Assembly: GCA_036511675.1 (NCBI GenBank)
Contig: DATCBU010000117.1
Location: forward strand, 1-64,000
DNA from: Chersky-840 sp036511675
GTDB taxonomy: Bacteria > Actinomycetota > Acidimicrobiia > Acidimicrobiales > UBA8190
Length of the DNA: 64,000 bases
Reading direction: 5' to 3'
Position 1 is the stretch's first letter, and the number at the start of each line of letters is the position of its first letter. Positions 40,631 through 49,533 of the stretch are shown here, piece after piece. Made by a program: the position numbers and the translations under genes. The notes beneath the pieces were generated by a model. That model saw only the letters and a program-made list of their open reading frames with translations, was not told where the DNA came from and made no database searches.

Positions 40631-41392
40631 ATGGACCTCAACAACATCTCCGCGGTCATCACGGGCGGCGCGTCCGGGCTGGGCGAGGGCACGGCACGCA
40701 AGCTGACGTCGATGGGCGTGCGGTGCACGATCTTCGACCGCAACGAGGACGGCGCCAAGAAGGTGGCGGGGGAGCTCGGCGCCAACTACGTGGCCGGCGA
40801 CGTCACCGATCCCGACGACTGCCAGCGGGCCGTGGACCAGGCGGCCGAGGGTGGCACGCTGCGCATCGCCGTGAACTGTGCCGGCACGGGCTGGGTGGGT
40901 CGGGTCATCAACCGGGACAACTCGCCGCACGACCTGAGTGCGTTCAAGTTCATCCAGGACCTCAACGTGGTGGGGACGTTCAACGTCATGACGCGCGCCG
41001 CCTCGGCCATGGCGGTGACCGAGCCGCTGGCCGACGGCGAACGGGGCGTCATCGTGAACACGGCGTCGGTGGCCGCCTTCGACGGCCAGGTGGGCCAGTT
41101 GGCGTACTCGGCGTCGAAGGGTGCCATCGTGGGGATGACGCTCCCCGCGGCGCGCGACCTGGCGTCGGTGGGGGTGCGCGTGGTGACCATCGCCCCAGGG
41201 TTGTTCGACACACCGTTGCTGGGGATGTTGCCCGAGGAGCAGCGCAACGCGCTGGGCCAGTCGGTGCTGTTCCCCAAGAAGCTGGGCCAGCCCATCCAGT
41301 ACGGGGAGCTGGTGGCCCACATCGCGCAGAACAGCTACCTCAACGGGGAAGTGATCCGCCTCGACGGGGGGATCCGTATGCCCCCCAAGTGA
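40631..41392 (+). CDS. SDR, 3-hydroxyacyl-CoA dehydrogenase type II-like
   Basis: The 253-residue classical SDR has AVITGGASGLGEGTAR (cofactor), NCAGTGWVGRVINRD, an NTASVAAFDGQVGQ strand and the catalytic YSASKGAIVGMTLPAARDLA. The Gly-rich N-terminus and the VRVVTIAPGLFDTPLL segment match the HSD17B10-like group, which oxidises short 3-hydroxyacyl-CoA or steroids. ATG 40622 is an upstream alternative. The stop codon is inside a 13-bp tandem repeat. Confidence 0.88.
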   Translation: MDLNNISAVITGGASGLGEGTARKLTSMGVRCTIFDRNEDGAKKVAGELGANYVAGDVTDPDDCQRAVDQAAEGGTLRIAVNCAGTGWVGRVINRDNSPHDLSAFKFIQDLNVVGTFNVMTRAASAMAVTEPLADGERGVIVNTASVAAFDGQVGQLAYSASKGAIVGMTLPAARDLASVGVRVVTIAPGLFDTPLLGMLPEEQRNALGQSVLFPKKLGQPIQYGELVAHIAQNSYLNGEVIRLDGGIRMPPK

Positions 41393-41431
41393 TGCTCCCA
41401 AGTGATGCTCCCAAGTGATGCTCCCAAGTGA
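41384..41431 (+). repeat. Tandem 13-bp repeat carrying stop codons
   Basis: The unit CCCAAGTGATGCT occurs three times in tandem from 41384, plus a partial fourth copy (CCCAAGTGA). Each unit contains TGA, and the 13-bp period shifts the frame each time, so TGA at 41390, 41403, 41416 and 41429 closes all three forward frames. It arose by slippage at the end of the SDR gene. Confidence 0.85.
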
Positions 41432-41461
41432 AGCCCCCAGTGATGAAGGAATAGGGCACCC

Positions 41462-42478
41462 GTGAAGTACGTCGACATCGGCGGGGCCAGGCTGTCCGCC
41501 ATCGGGCTCGGGACGTGGCAGTTCGGCTCGACGGAGTGGGGCTACGGGGCCGACTACTCCGACCGCGAGGCCGACGCCATCGTGCAACGGGCCCTCGACG
41601 TGGGCATCACCTTGTTCGACACGGCAGAGATCTACGGCTTCGGGCGGTCAGAGCGGATCTTGGGCAAGGCCCTGGGGGACCGGCGTGACGAGGCCTTCAT
41701 CGCCTCGAAGATCTTCCCGGTCCTGCCCATAGGGCCCGTGGTGCTGCAGCGGGCCCGGGGGAGCCTGCGGCGGCTGGGAGTGGACGCGCTGGACCTGTAC
41801 CAGTTGCATCAGCCCAATCCGGTGGTGCCGCTGTCGGCGACGATGCCGGCGTTGGGGCAGTTGCTGGACGAGGGGGTCGTGCGCCACGTGGGGGTCTCGA
41901 ACTACTCGTTGGCACGGTGGGAGGCGGCCGAGGAGGCGTTGGGGCGGCCGGTGCTGTCGAACCAGGTGCGCTACAGCCTGGTGGACCGACGGCCCGAGAA
42001 GGACCTATTGCCGTGGGCCCAGGCCCATGACCGGGTGATCATCGCCTACAGCCCGCTGGCGCAGGGGTTGCTGTCGGCGCGCTATGACGAGCACCACCGG
42101 CCCGGCGGCATCGTGCGATCGGCGTCACCGGGGTTTCATCCCGAGAACCTGCGCCGAGCCGAGCCCATGCTGGGCGTGCTGCGGGACGTGGCCGAGACCC
42201 ATCACTCCACGGCGTCACAGATCGCGCTGGCGTGGCTGATCCGGCGCCCCAACGTGGTGGTGATCCCGGGTGCGAGCTCGGCCGCGCAGGTGGAGGTCAA
42301 CGCGGCGGCGGCCGACATCGAGCTCACCGACGACGAGGACGCGGCGTTGGTGGCAGCGTCGGACGCGTTCGAGCCGCTGGCGGCGACGGCGGTGCTGCCC
42401 GATCTGATCCGGGAGCGCGTGTCTGGCTTCTTCGGTCGCATGACCGGTGGCACCGGCGGCGGCCCGGCATCCTCGTAG
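41462..42478 (+). CDS. Aldo/keto reductase
   Basis: The 338-residue (beta/alpha)8 NADPH-dependent oxidoreductase has the catalytic tetrad in FDTAEIYGFG (Asp, Tyr), FIASKIF (Lys) and LYQLHQPNP (His), and the cofactor-binding GVSNYSLARW, YSPLAQGLLS and VVIPGASSAAQVE segments. It belongs to the large subgroup near AKR11/YajO-like reductases, and the substrate is unknown. Start GTG 41462 with AAGGA upstream. Same strand as the SDR and DUF2203 genes; probably one transcription unit. Confidence 0.9.
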   Translation: MKYVDIGGARLSAIGLGTWQFGSTEWGYGADYSDREADAIVQRALDVGITLFDTAEIYGFGRSERILGKALGDRRDEAFIASKIFPVLPIGPVVLQRARGSLRRLGVDALDLYQLHQPNPVVPLSATMPALGQLLDEGVVRHVGVSNYSLARWEAAEEALGRPVLSNQVRYSLVDRRPEKDLLPWAQAHDRVIIAYSPLAQGLLSARYDEHHRPGGIVRSASPGFHPENLRRAEPMLGVLRDVAETHHSTASQIALAWLIRRPNVVVIPGASSAAQVEVNAAAADIELTDDEDAALVAASDAFEPLAATAVLPDLIRERVSGFFGRMTGGTGGGPASS

Positions 42479-42494
42479 TCGTCGGGGTCGACCG

Positions 42495-42911
42495 GTGCGG
42501 TACTGGACGGTCGACGAGGCCCGGGAGTACCTGCCGCGGCTGCGTCTCTTGTTGGGGGTGATCCGCCGGGCCACCCACCTGGGGGTGTCGGCCCGGGGGA
42601 ACGGCCACGCCGTGCTTCCCGGTGCGCCGCTGCCCGCCGGTCCGCCCGTCACCGAGCCAGCACCGTCTTCCGAGCCAGCACCGTCTTCGCCGGCGGTGGA
42701 CTTCGACGTGAAGGATGCGCTGGCGGAGCTCGACCGCCAAGGGATTGTCCTTCGCGACCCAGACCGGGGGCTGATCGACTTCACCGCGCTCCACGGCGGC
42801 CGAGAGGTGCTGCTGTGTTGGCAGCTGGGTGAGGACGAGTTGGCGTGGTGGCACTTTCCCGAGGACGGGTTCGCCGGACGCCGCCCCCTGCCCTTGCCGC
42901 CCGAGCTCTGA
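42495..42911 (+). CDS. DUF2203 protein
   Basis: From GTG 42495 (138 residues). The pattern RYWTVDEAREYLPRLRLLLG at the start and GREVLLCWQLGEDELAWWHF then EDGFAGRRPLP at the end matches DUF2203. A Pro/Ser/Ala-rich insert (three near-copies of EPAPSS) interrupts the middle. The family is small, soluble and uncharacterised. It ends 121 bp before lpdA. Confidence 0.85.
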   Translation: MRYWTVDEAREYLPRLRLLLGVIRRATHLGVSARGNGHAVLPGAPLPAGPPVTEPAPSSEPAPSSPAVDFDVKDALAELDRQGIVLRDPDRGLIDFTALHGGREVLLCWQLGEDELAWWHFPEDGFAGRRPLPLPPEL

Positions 42912-43032
42912 CCCCTCCTCGCACGCCGTCGGGCCCTTTGTGCCAACTCCGAGCGGGGGGTGCTCCCCCGTTAGGCTGGAACACGGACCAGGCCCCGGGC
43001 GTTGCAGGGCACGGGAACTTGAGGACGCGGAG

Positions 43033-44469
43033 GTGATCAGGACGGCCGAGACCACTGAATTCGATGTGGTGGTGATCGGCGGCGGGCCCGGTGGGTATGC
43101 CACCGCCCTGTACGGGGCTGCGGCGGGCCTGCGGGTCGCCGTGGTCGAACGGGACAAGGTCGGTGGGACGTGCCTGCACCGGGGATGTGTCCCGGCCAAG
43201 GAGTTCCTGGAGACCGCCAGTGTGGTGCGGACGGTGGCGAGTGCCAAGGAATTCGGTGTCCAGGCCGGCCAACCCGTGGTCGACTTCGCCGTGAGCCAGG
43301 GACGCAAGCAGAAGGTGGTCGACCAGCTTTTCAAGGGTCTGGCCGGGCTCATGAAGGGCCGGGGCATCGTGACCTTCAACGGCGTCGGCACACTCCTGCC
43401 CGGTCGGCGGGTGCGGATCGATCCCGCTCCGGGGGCAGGCGAGGGTGCGACCCAGCCACTGGAGATCACGGGTCGCAACGTCGTGCTGGCCACCGGGTCG
43501 GTGCCGCGCACCATCCCCGGGTTCGATGTCGAAGGCCGGGTGGTCATGACCTCGGACGAGGTGCTGGCGCTCGACACGCTGCCGGCGTCGGTGGCCGTCA
43601 TCGGGGGCGGGGCCATCGGGTGTGAGTTCGCATCGATGTTCTCCGACCTCGGGAGCCAGGTCACGGTGCTCGAGGCGTTGCCTTCTCTGTTGACGGGGTG
43701 TGACAACGACGTGGTGGGCGTGGTGGCGCGCTCGTTCCGCAAGCGGGGGATCAACGTCCACAACGGGGTGACGGTGCACGGTCACTCGCCCAACGGGGCG
43801 GGGACGACGGTCAGCTTCGGGGACGGGGAGTCGGTCACCGTCGACGCCGTCGTGGTGTCGGTCGGGCGGCGACCGCTGACCGAGGGTCTGCTGGCCGAGG
43901 GGACGAACGTGACCCTCGACGAGCGGGGGTTCGTCATTGTCGACGAGTACCAGCGCAGCGCGGCCGAAGGTGTGTGGGCGGTGGGGGACGTGGTCAACAC
44001 CCCGCAGCTGGCGCATGTGGGCTTCGCCGAAGGGATCCTCGCCATCAAGGCCATGTTGGGAGAGGCGGCACTGCCCGTGGACTACTCGCGGGTGCCGTGG
44101 GCCATCTACTGCCATCCCGAGGTGGCCTTCGCGGGGCTGACCGAGGCCCAGGCCAAGGAGGCGGGGCTGGACGTGGTGGTGAAGAAAGACCCCTTCGGGG
44201 GCAACAGCCGGGCCCGGATCGTGGGTGAGACCGAGGGTCTGGTGAAGGTCATCGCCGAGCGGCTTCCCGACGGCCGGGCCGGGCGGATCGTAGGCGTGCA
44301 CATGGTCGGTCCCTGGGTGACCGAGCAGTTGGGGCAGGGGTATATGGCGGTGAACTGGGAGGCCACGCCCGAGGAGATCGGGCAGTTCATCCAGCCGCAT
44401 CCCACGCTGTCGGAGGCGTTCGGTGAGACAGTGTTGGCGCTCACCGGAAGGGGACTGCACGTTGGCTGA
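43033..44469 (+). CDS. lpdA: Dihydrolipoyl dehydrogenase (E3)
   Basis: The 478-residue flavoprotein reoxidises the dihydrolipoyl groups of 2-oxoacid dehydrogenase complexes with NAD+. It has VVVIGGGPGGYATALYGA (FAD), the redox-active disulfide in GGTCLHRGCVPAKEF, an NAD site VAVIGGGAIGCEFASMF, YQRSAAEGVWAVGDV and the C-terminal HPTLSEAF His/Glu motif of the partner active site. Start GTG 43033, with the GGAGG sequence unusually close. Its stop overlaps the TTG start of E2 by 8 bp, so E3 and E2 are co-translated. Confidence 0.94.
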   Translation: MIRTAETTEFDVVVIGGGPGGYATALYGAAAGLRVAVVERDKVGGTCLHRGCVPAKEFLETASVVRTVASAKEFGVQAGQPVVDFAVSQGRKQKVVDQLFKGLAGLMKGRGIVTFNGVGTLLPGRRVRIDPAPGAGEGATQPLEITGRNVVLATGSVPRTIPGFDVEGRVVMTSDEVLALDTLPASVAVIGGGAIGCEFASMFSDLGSQVTVLEALPSLLTGCDNDVVGVVARSFRKRGINVHNGVTVHGHSPNGAGTTVSFGDGESVTVDAVVVSVGRRPLTEGLLAEGTNVTLDERGFVIVDEYQRSAAEGVWAVGDVVNTPQLAHVGFAEGILAIKAMLGEAALPVDYSRVPWAIYCHPEVAFAGLTEAQAKEAGLDVVVKKDPFGGNSRARIVGETEGLVKVIAERLPDGRAGRIVGVHMVGPWVTEQLGQGYMAVNWEATPEEIGQFIQPHPTLSEAFGETVLALTGRGLHVG

Positions 44470-45919
44470 CGTCACAATGCCCCAGCTGGGGGAGACCGTC
44501 ACCGAGGGGACGATCACCAAGTGGCTCAAGGCGGTGGGGGAGGCCGTCGCACGCGACGAGCCGCTCTTCGAGGTGTCGACGGACAAAGTCGATTCGGAGG
44601 TGCCCTCGCCCGCGGCGGGGACGTTGGCCGAGATCCGTGTCCAAGAGGGCGAGACCGTCGACGTGGGCACGGTGCTGGCTGTCGTGAGTGCCGATGGCGC
44701 CGTGGCCGCCCCCGAGGCTCCCGCCGCGCCCGTCACGGCACCTGCGGCCGAAGCAGCCCCACCGGCTGCTCCGACACCGGCTCCTGAAGCAGCCGCACCG
44801 CCGGCCCCCGCCCCCGCTCCGGCCCCCTCACCGCCTGCCGCACCTGCGCCGGCGGCCGCTGCTCCGGCTCCCGCTCCCGCTGCTCCGGCTCCCGCTCCCG
44901 CTGCGACTGCGCCTCCCGGGGGGGATGGACCCGGGAAATGGGGCGACCGGATCCTGTCGCCGGTGGTGCGCCGTCTGCTCGATGACAATGCGATCGACCC
45001 GGCCCAGATCACGGGGACGGGCCTCGGTGGTCGGATCACGCGCGCGGACGTGCTCGGCTTCATCGACAGCCGCCGTGCCGGGGGTGCCCCCGCAGCCGCG
45101 TCACCGGCGGCGCCTGCCGCCGCGTCACCGGCCTCGCCTGCCGACGCGTCACCGGCCTCGCCTGCTGCGCCGCCGACTAGGACTCCCAGTGCCGAACCGA
45201 CGGCGGGCACCGACGAGATCATCCCCTTCACCAACATCCGGCGCCGGACCGCAGAGCACATGGTGCGGTCCAAGGCGACGAGCCCCCACACCCTGGTGGT
45301 GCTCGAAGCGGACTACGAGCAGGTGGAGCGGGTGCGGCGTTCCCACGGTGCGCAGTTCCGGGCCGAGGAGGGATTCGCGCTCACCTACCTTCCCTTCGTG
45401 GCCCGGGCCACGGTGGAGGCGTTGCACGAGTGGCCGCATCTCAACGCCTCGGTGGGAGACGATTCGCTCATCGTGCACCATCAGTTCAACATGGGCTTCG
45501 CCGTCGACCTCGACCACAACGGGCTCATCGTGCCGGTCGTGAAACACGCCGAGGAGCTCACGCTGCGGGGCATGGCCCGTCGGATCCGCGAGTTGGCCGA
45601 CCGGGCCAGGACGAAGAAGCTGAGCGCGGACGACATCTCGGGCGGGACGTTCTCGATCACCAACGCCGGTCCCTTCGGCACCTTCCTTACGGCCCCGATC
45701 ATCAACCAGCCCCAGGTGGCCATCCTCTCCACCGACGGGGTGAAGCGACGGCCCACCGTGGTGGTCCAGAACGATGGCACCGAGGCCATCGCCATCCACT
45801 CCCTGGGGTTGCTGTGCCTGGCATGGGATCACCGGGCTGTGGACGGGGCCTATGCCGCAGCGTTCGTGGCGCGTGTGACCGAGATCCTCGCCACGCACGA
45901 CTGGGCCGCCGAGCTCTAA
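44462..45919 (+). CDS. sucB: Dihydrolipoamide acyltransferase (E2 of pyruvate/2-oxoglutarate dehydrogenase)
   Basis: From TTG 44462 (485 residues): one N-terminal lipoyl domain with Lys42 in FEVSTDKVDSEVPSP, a long Ala/Pro linker, a peripheral-subunit-binding domain (about 158-205), a second Ala/Pro/Ser linker and the catalytic domain with the HRAVDG motif (His457, Asp461). In actinobacteria a SucB/DlaT-type E2 can serve pyruvate dehydrogenase with AceE; since aceE is 6 kb away and no 2-oxoglutarate E1 is seen, a pyruvate role is likely. The downstream gene makes its lipoyl cofactor, 17 bp away. Confidence 0.93.
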   Translation: MADVTMPQLGETVTEGTITKWLKAVGEAVARDEPLFEVSTDKVDSEVPSPAAGTLAEIRVQEGETVDVGTVLAVVSADGAVAAPEAPAAPVTAPAAEAAPPAAPTPAPEAAAPPAPAPAPAPSPPAAPAPAAAAPAPAPAAPAPAPAATAPPGGDGPGKWGDRILSPVVRRLLDDNAIDPAQITGTGLGGRITRADVLGFIDSRRAGGAPAAASPAAPAAASPASPADASPASPAAPPTRTPSAEPTAGTDEIIPFTNIRRRTAEHMVRSKATSPHTLVVLEADYEQVERVRRSHGAQFRAEEGFALTYLPFVARATVEALHEWPHLNASVGDDSLIVHHQFNMGFAVDLDHNGLIVPVVKHAEELTLRGMARRIRELADRARTKKLSADDISGGTFSITNAGPFGTFLTAPIINQPQVAILSTDGVKRRPTVVVQNDGTEAIAIHSLGLLCLAWDHRAVDGAYAAAFVARVTEILATHDWAAEL

Positions 45920-45936
45920 GCGGGCCAGAGCCAGAC

Positions 45937-47616
45937 ATGTTCCGGGTTCGTTGGCTGGGCCGGGTCCCGTACGCGGAGGCGCACGCCGTGCAGCGCGCCC
46001 TGCACGACCGCGGCCACGACGACCACCTCCTGATCCTCGAGCACCCCCACGTGTTCACGCTCGGCGTCCACGCCGATCGGTCCCACGTGCTGGTCGACCC
46101 GACCACGGTCGGGGCCGATCTGGTGATGAGCGACCGGGGCGGCGACGTCACGTATCACGGGCCGGGTCAGCTCGTCGCCTATCCCGTGGTCAACGTCCCC
46201 ACCGCGCCGCGCTCGGTGCCGGCGCACGTGCACGGGATCGAGCAGGTGGTGATCGACACCTTGGCCGAGCTCGGCCTCGACGCGGGCCGGCTGTCCGGCT
46301 ACCCCGGGGTGTGGGTCGACGCCCAGGGCCCCAGGCCGCGCAAGATCTGCGCCATCGGCGTCCGGGTGACCCGGGGACGGTCCATGCACGGGCTGGCCCT
46401 GAACGTGGACCCCGACATGGCGTGGTTCGACCGCATCGTGCCGTGCGGCATCGGTGACGAGGACAAGGCGGTGACGTCACTGGCGGCCGAAGGGGTCCGA
46501 GTGTCGATGCGCGCCGTGGTGGACATCCTCGTGCGGCACGCCGTGCGACGGTGGGCTCCCGACGGGCTCTACGAACGCCAGGACGTGGCGTGGCCAGCGT
46601 CCTCGCCGACCGACACCGGGACGCGCACCGCATCCGGTGAGTCCACGCCGGGAACCGATGGGCTCGCCGACCGTGTCCCGGGCGAACGGCTCCGCATCCG
46701 GCTGCGGCAGGCCGGCGTCGACCCCGACGCGGGGTTGTCGAGCCACACCCGCAAGCCGCCCTGGCTGCGGGTCCCGGTCCGCATGGGCGACGAGTTCCTG
46801 GGCCTGCGTCGTACCGTGCGCGACCACGGTCTCGTCACGGTGTGCGAAGAGGCCGGGTGTCCGAACATCTTCGAGTGCTGGGCCGACGGCACGGCGACAT
46901 TCATGATCAACGGCGAGCGGTGCACGCGCTCGTGTGGCTTCTGCCTCGTCGACACTCGACACCCCGAGCCTCCCGATGCCGACGAGCCCGACCGGGTGGC
47001 CGCCGCGGTCGAGCAGCTCGACCTGGCCTACGCGGTGGTCACGGCCGTGGCACGCGACGACCTCCCCGACGGCGGGGCGTCGGGGTACGCGGCGACCATC
47101 CACGCCGTCCGGGCTCGACGTCCGTCGACGGCGGTGGAGGTGCTCATCCCGGACTGCAAGGGCGACACCGCCTCGCTGGAGACGATCTTCGCGGCGCGGC
47201 CCGACGTCCTCAACCACAACCTCGAGACCGTGGCGCGCCTGCAGCGCGCCGTTCGCCCCTCGGCCGGCTACGCGCGCAGTCTCTCGGTGCTGGCCCGGGC
47301 CAAGGAGGCAGGGCTCGTCACCAAGTCGGGCATGATCCTCGGCATGGGCGAGCGAGCAGAGGAAGTGGTGGGCGCCTTGGCCGACCTCCGGGCGGTCGGC
47401 GTCGACATCGTCACGCTCGGCCAGTATCTGCGTCCCACGGCCGCTCACCTCCCCGTGGCGCGCTGGTGGGCGCCCGAGGAGTTTGATTCCCTGCGCGTCA
47501 CGGGGGAGGCCATGGGCTTCGCCCACGTCGAGTCCTCACCCCTCACGCGTTCGAGCTACCACGCCCGCGGTGCGGCCACTGCAGCCGCGGCGAGCACGAC
47601 GACGGCCGCCACGTGA
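45937..47616 (+). CDS. Fused lipoyl(octanoyl) transferase - lipoyl synthase (LipB-LipA)
   Basis: A single 559-residue frame from ATG 45937. Residues 1 to about 212 are a complete LipB: RGGDVTYHGPGQLVAYP, active-site Lys136 in PRKICAIGVRV, MHGLALNV and Cys170 in IVPCGI. After a Ser/Thr/Gly linker (about 213-245), residues from about 255 are a complete LipA: auxiliary-cluster Cys303, Cys308 and Cys314, radical-SAM Cys329, Cys333 and Cys336 (CTRSCGFC), and RSSY at 538-541. LipB moves octanoate from acyl carrier protein to E2 lysines; LipA inserts the two sulfurs. The gene directly follows E3 and E2. In well-known bacteria these are separate proteins. Confidence 0.93.
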   Translation: MFRVRWLGRVPYAEAHAVQRALHDRGHDDHLLILEHPHVFTLGVHADRSHVLVDPTTVGADLVMSDRGGDVTYHGPGQLVAYPVVNVPTAPRSVPAHVHGIEQVVIDTLAELGLDAGRLSGYPGVWVDAQGPRPRKICAIGVRVTRGRSMHGLALNVDPDMAWFDRIVPCGIGDEDKAVTSLAAEGVRVSMRAVVDILVRHAVRRWAPDGLYERQDVAWPASSPTDTGTRTASGESTPGTDGLADRVPGERLRIRLRQAGVDPDAGLSSHTRKPPWLRVPVRMGDEFLGLRRTVRDHGLVTVCEEAGCPNIFECWADGTATFMINGERCTRSCGFCLVDTRHPEPPDADEPDRVAAAVEQLDLAYAVVTAVARDDLPDGGASGYAATIHAVRARRPSTAVEVLIPDCKGDTASLETIFAARPDVLNHNLETVARLQRAVRPSAGYARSLSVLARAKEAGLVTKSGMILGMGERAEEVVGALADLRAVGVDIVTLGQYLRPTAAHLPVARWWAPEEFDSLRVTGEAMGFAHVESSPLTRSSYHARGAATAAAASTTTAAT

Positions 47617-48740
47617 CCGACCATGACACGGCGCGCCGGGATCGGCTGGCCCGGGTGCGGGCCCGCATGGGCGAGCTGGGGGTCGACGCCCTGCTCCTGT
47701 CGCACGGCGCCGATCTGCCTTGGCTCACGGGGTACCGGGCCATGCCACTGGAACGACTCACCCTTCTGGTGTTGCCCCGCGAGGGCGAGGCCGTGCTCAT
47801 CGTCCCCGCCCTCGAGGCCCCCCGGGTGCCCGACACCGCCGGCATGATCACGGTGCGGCCGTGGGCGGAGACCGAGGACCCCGTCGCCCTCGCCGCCGCC
47901 CTCCTGGCGCCGGCCCGGCACGCCACCTACGGGGTCTCGGACCGGGCATGGGCGCAGTCGCTCCTGGCGCTGCAGTCGAGCCTGCCCGGGGCCCACTGGC
48001 AGCCTGCCTCGAAGGTCACGTCCCCGCTGCGCGCCGTGAAAGACGCGGGCGAGATCGCCGCCCTGCGTGCCGCCGCCCACGCCGCGGATCGCGTGGCGGC
48101 CGTGCTCCAAGAAGGTGAGATCCCTCTGGCCGGTCGGAGCGAGATCCAGGTGTCCGAAGCCCTGGGCGCCGGTCTGCTGGCCGCGGGGCACCGGCGCGTC
48201 AACTTCGCCATCGTGGGCAGCGGGCCCAACGGGGCGAGCCCCCATCACGACGCCGGGGCGCGGGTCATCGGGGAGGGCGACACGGTGGTGTGCGACTTCG
48301 GGGGCGAGTACGCGCTGCACGACGACGTGGGGTACTGCTCCGACATCACCCGCACCGTGGCGGCGGGGGAGCCCGGGGCCGAGGTGCGCGACACCTACGC
48401 CGTGCTCCTTGCCGCGCAGCAGGCCGCCGTGGATGCGGTGCGGCCCGGGGTCACCGCCGCGCACGTGGATGCGGTGGCGCGCGCCGTGATCACCGAGGCC
48501 GGCCTGGGGCAGTACTTCATCCACCGCACCGGGCACGGCATCGGGATCGAGGAACACGAGGACCCCTACCTGGTGGCGGGCAACGAGACGCCGCTGGTGG
48601 TCGGACATGCATTCTCCATCGAGCCCGGCATCTACTTCCCGGGGCGCTTCGGCATGCGGCTCGAGGACATCGTCGTCGTGGGTGAACAGGGCGCCGTCCC
48701 GCTCAACACCGTCGACCATTCGCTCGTGGTCGTGGCGTGA
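47613..48740 (+). CDS. M24-family metallopeptidase (Xaa-Pro dipeptidase-like)
   Basis: The 375-residue protein has a creatinase-like N-terminal domain (GVDALLLSHGADLPWLTGYR) and the pita-bread catalytic domain with metal ligands in VCDFGGEYALHDDVGYCSDI (Asp, Asp), TGHGIGIEEHEDP (His), FSIEPGIYFP (Glu) and GMRLEDIVVV (Glu). It should cleave X-Pro peptides or act as an aminopeptidase. Start GTG 47613 overlaps the lipBA stop by four bases, and its own stop overlaps the next SDR in the same way. Confidence 0.9.
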   Translation: MTDHDTARRDRLARVRARMGELGVDALLLSHGADLPWLTGYRAMPLERLTLLVLPREGEAVLIVPALEAPRVPDTAGMITVRPWAETEDPVALAAALLAPARHATYGVSDRAWAQSLLALQSSLPGAHWQPASKVTSPLRAVKDAGEIAALRAAAHAADRVAAVLQEGEIPLAGRSEIQVSEALGAGLLAAGHRRVNFAIVGSGPNGASPHHDAGARVIGEGDTVVCDFGGEYALHDDVGYCSDITRTVAAGEPGAEVRDTYAVLLAAQQAAVDAVRPGVTAAHVDAVARAVITEAGLGQYFIHRTGHGIGIEEHEDPYLVAGNETPLVVGHAFSIEPGIYFPGRFGMRLEDIVVVGEQGAVPLNTVDHSLVVVA

Positions 48741-49468
48741 ACCTCGGCATCGCCGGGAAGGTGGCGCTCGTGACCGCCGCCTCGCGGGGGTTGGGACGGG
48801 CCACCGCCGAGGCGCTGGCGGACGACGGGGTGCGGCTGGTGCTATGCGCGCGCCACGAGGACTCCCTGCGCCACACCGAGCAGGCGTTGGCGTCGCGCGG
48901 AGCAGACGTGCTCGGCTTGGTGGCGGACATGACCGATCCGGCCACCCCGGACCGTCTGGTCACCGCCGCGGTGGAGCGGTTCGGGCGGCTCGACATCGTG
49001 GTGGCCAACTCGGGGGGGCCACCGCCGGGGAACGCACTGGATCTCGACGACGACGCCATCCGAGCCGCCATCGAGGGCAACCTGCTGTCTGCGGTGCGGC
49101 TGGTGCGTGGGGCGCTGCCCCACATGCGGGCCGGGGGGTGGGGACGACTGTGCTGCATCACGTCGTACTCGGTCGTCCAACCCATTCCCGGGCTGGCGCT
49201 GTCCAACACGGCGCGCAGCGGCCTGCGGGCGTGGGCCAAGACCGCGGCGGCCGACCTCGCCGCCGAGGGCTCGGGCGTCACCCTCAATCTGGTGTGCCCG
49301 GGCCCGCATGCCACTGAGCGCATGCAGCAGCTGGGTGGTGGGGGCGGGGCACCCATGGGGGACCCCGCCGACTTCGGCCGGGTGGTGGCCTTCATGTGCT
49401 CGGCTCACGCCGGATTCGTGAACGGGGCCGCCATCGTGGTGGACGGCGGCGCCACCCTGACCCTGTGA
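48737..49468 (+). CDS. SDR-family oxidoreductase with non-canonical active site
   Basis: The 243-residue protein has the cofactor motif LVTAASRGLGRATA, an IVVANSGGPPPGNAL strand in place of the usual NNAG, and ITSYSVVQPIPGLALSNTARSGL (written in part) where Tyr-x3-Lys should be. At that place it reads Ser-Asn-Thr-Ala-Arg, so Tyr and Lys are replaced. This Ser/Asn...Arg form occurs in a recognised FabG-like SDR subgroup, but the chemistry is unclear. Start GTG 48737, coupled to the M24 peptidase. Confidence 0.87.
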   Translation: MNLGIAGKVALVTAASRGLGRATAEALADDGVRLVLCARHEDSLRHTEQALASRGADVLGLVADMTDPATPDRLVTAAVERFGRLDIVVANSGGPPPGNALDLDDDAIRAAIEGNLLSAVRLVRGALPHMRAGGWGRLCCITSYSVVQPIPGLALSNTARSGLRAWAKTAAADLAAEGSGVTLNLVCPGPHATERMQQLGGGGGAPMGDPADFGRVVAFMCSAHAGFVNGAAIVVDGGATLTL

Positions 49469-49483
49469 AGGCTGCGCCCACCC

Positions 49484-49525
49484 GCTGACCCGGCGGACTG
49501 CTGACCTGGCGGACTGCTGACCGGG
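49484..49525. repeat. Tandem 16-bp repeat between convergent genes
   Basis: GCTGACCCGGCGGACT (49484-49499) is followed by the same sequence with one change (49500-49515) and a partial third copy. It lies between the SDR stop and the stop of the convergent SnoaL-like gene. Confidence 0.7.
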
Positions 49526-49533
49526 GCCGGAGG

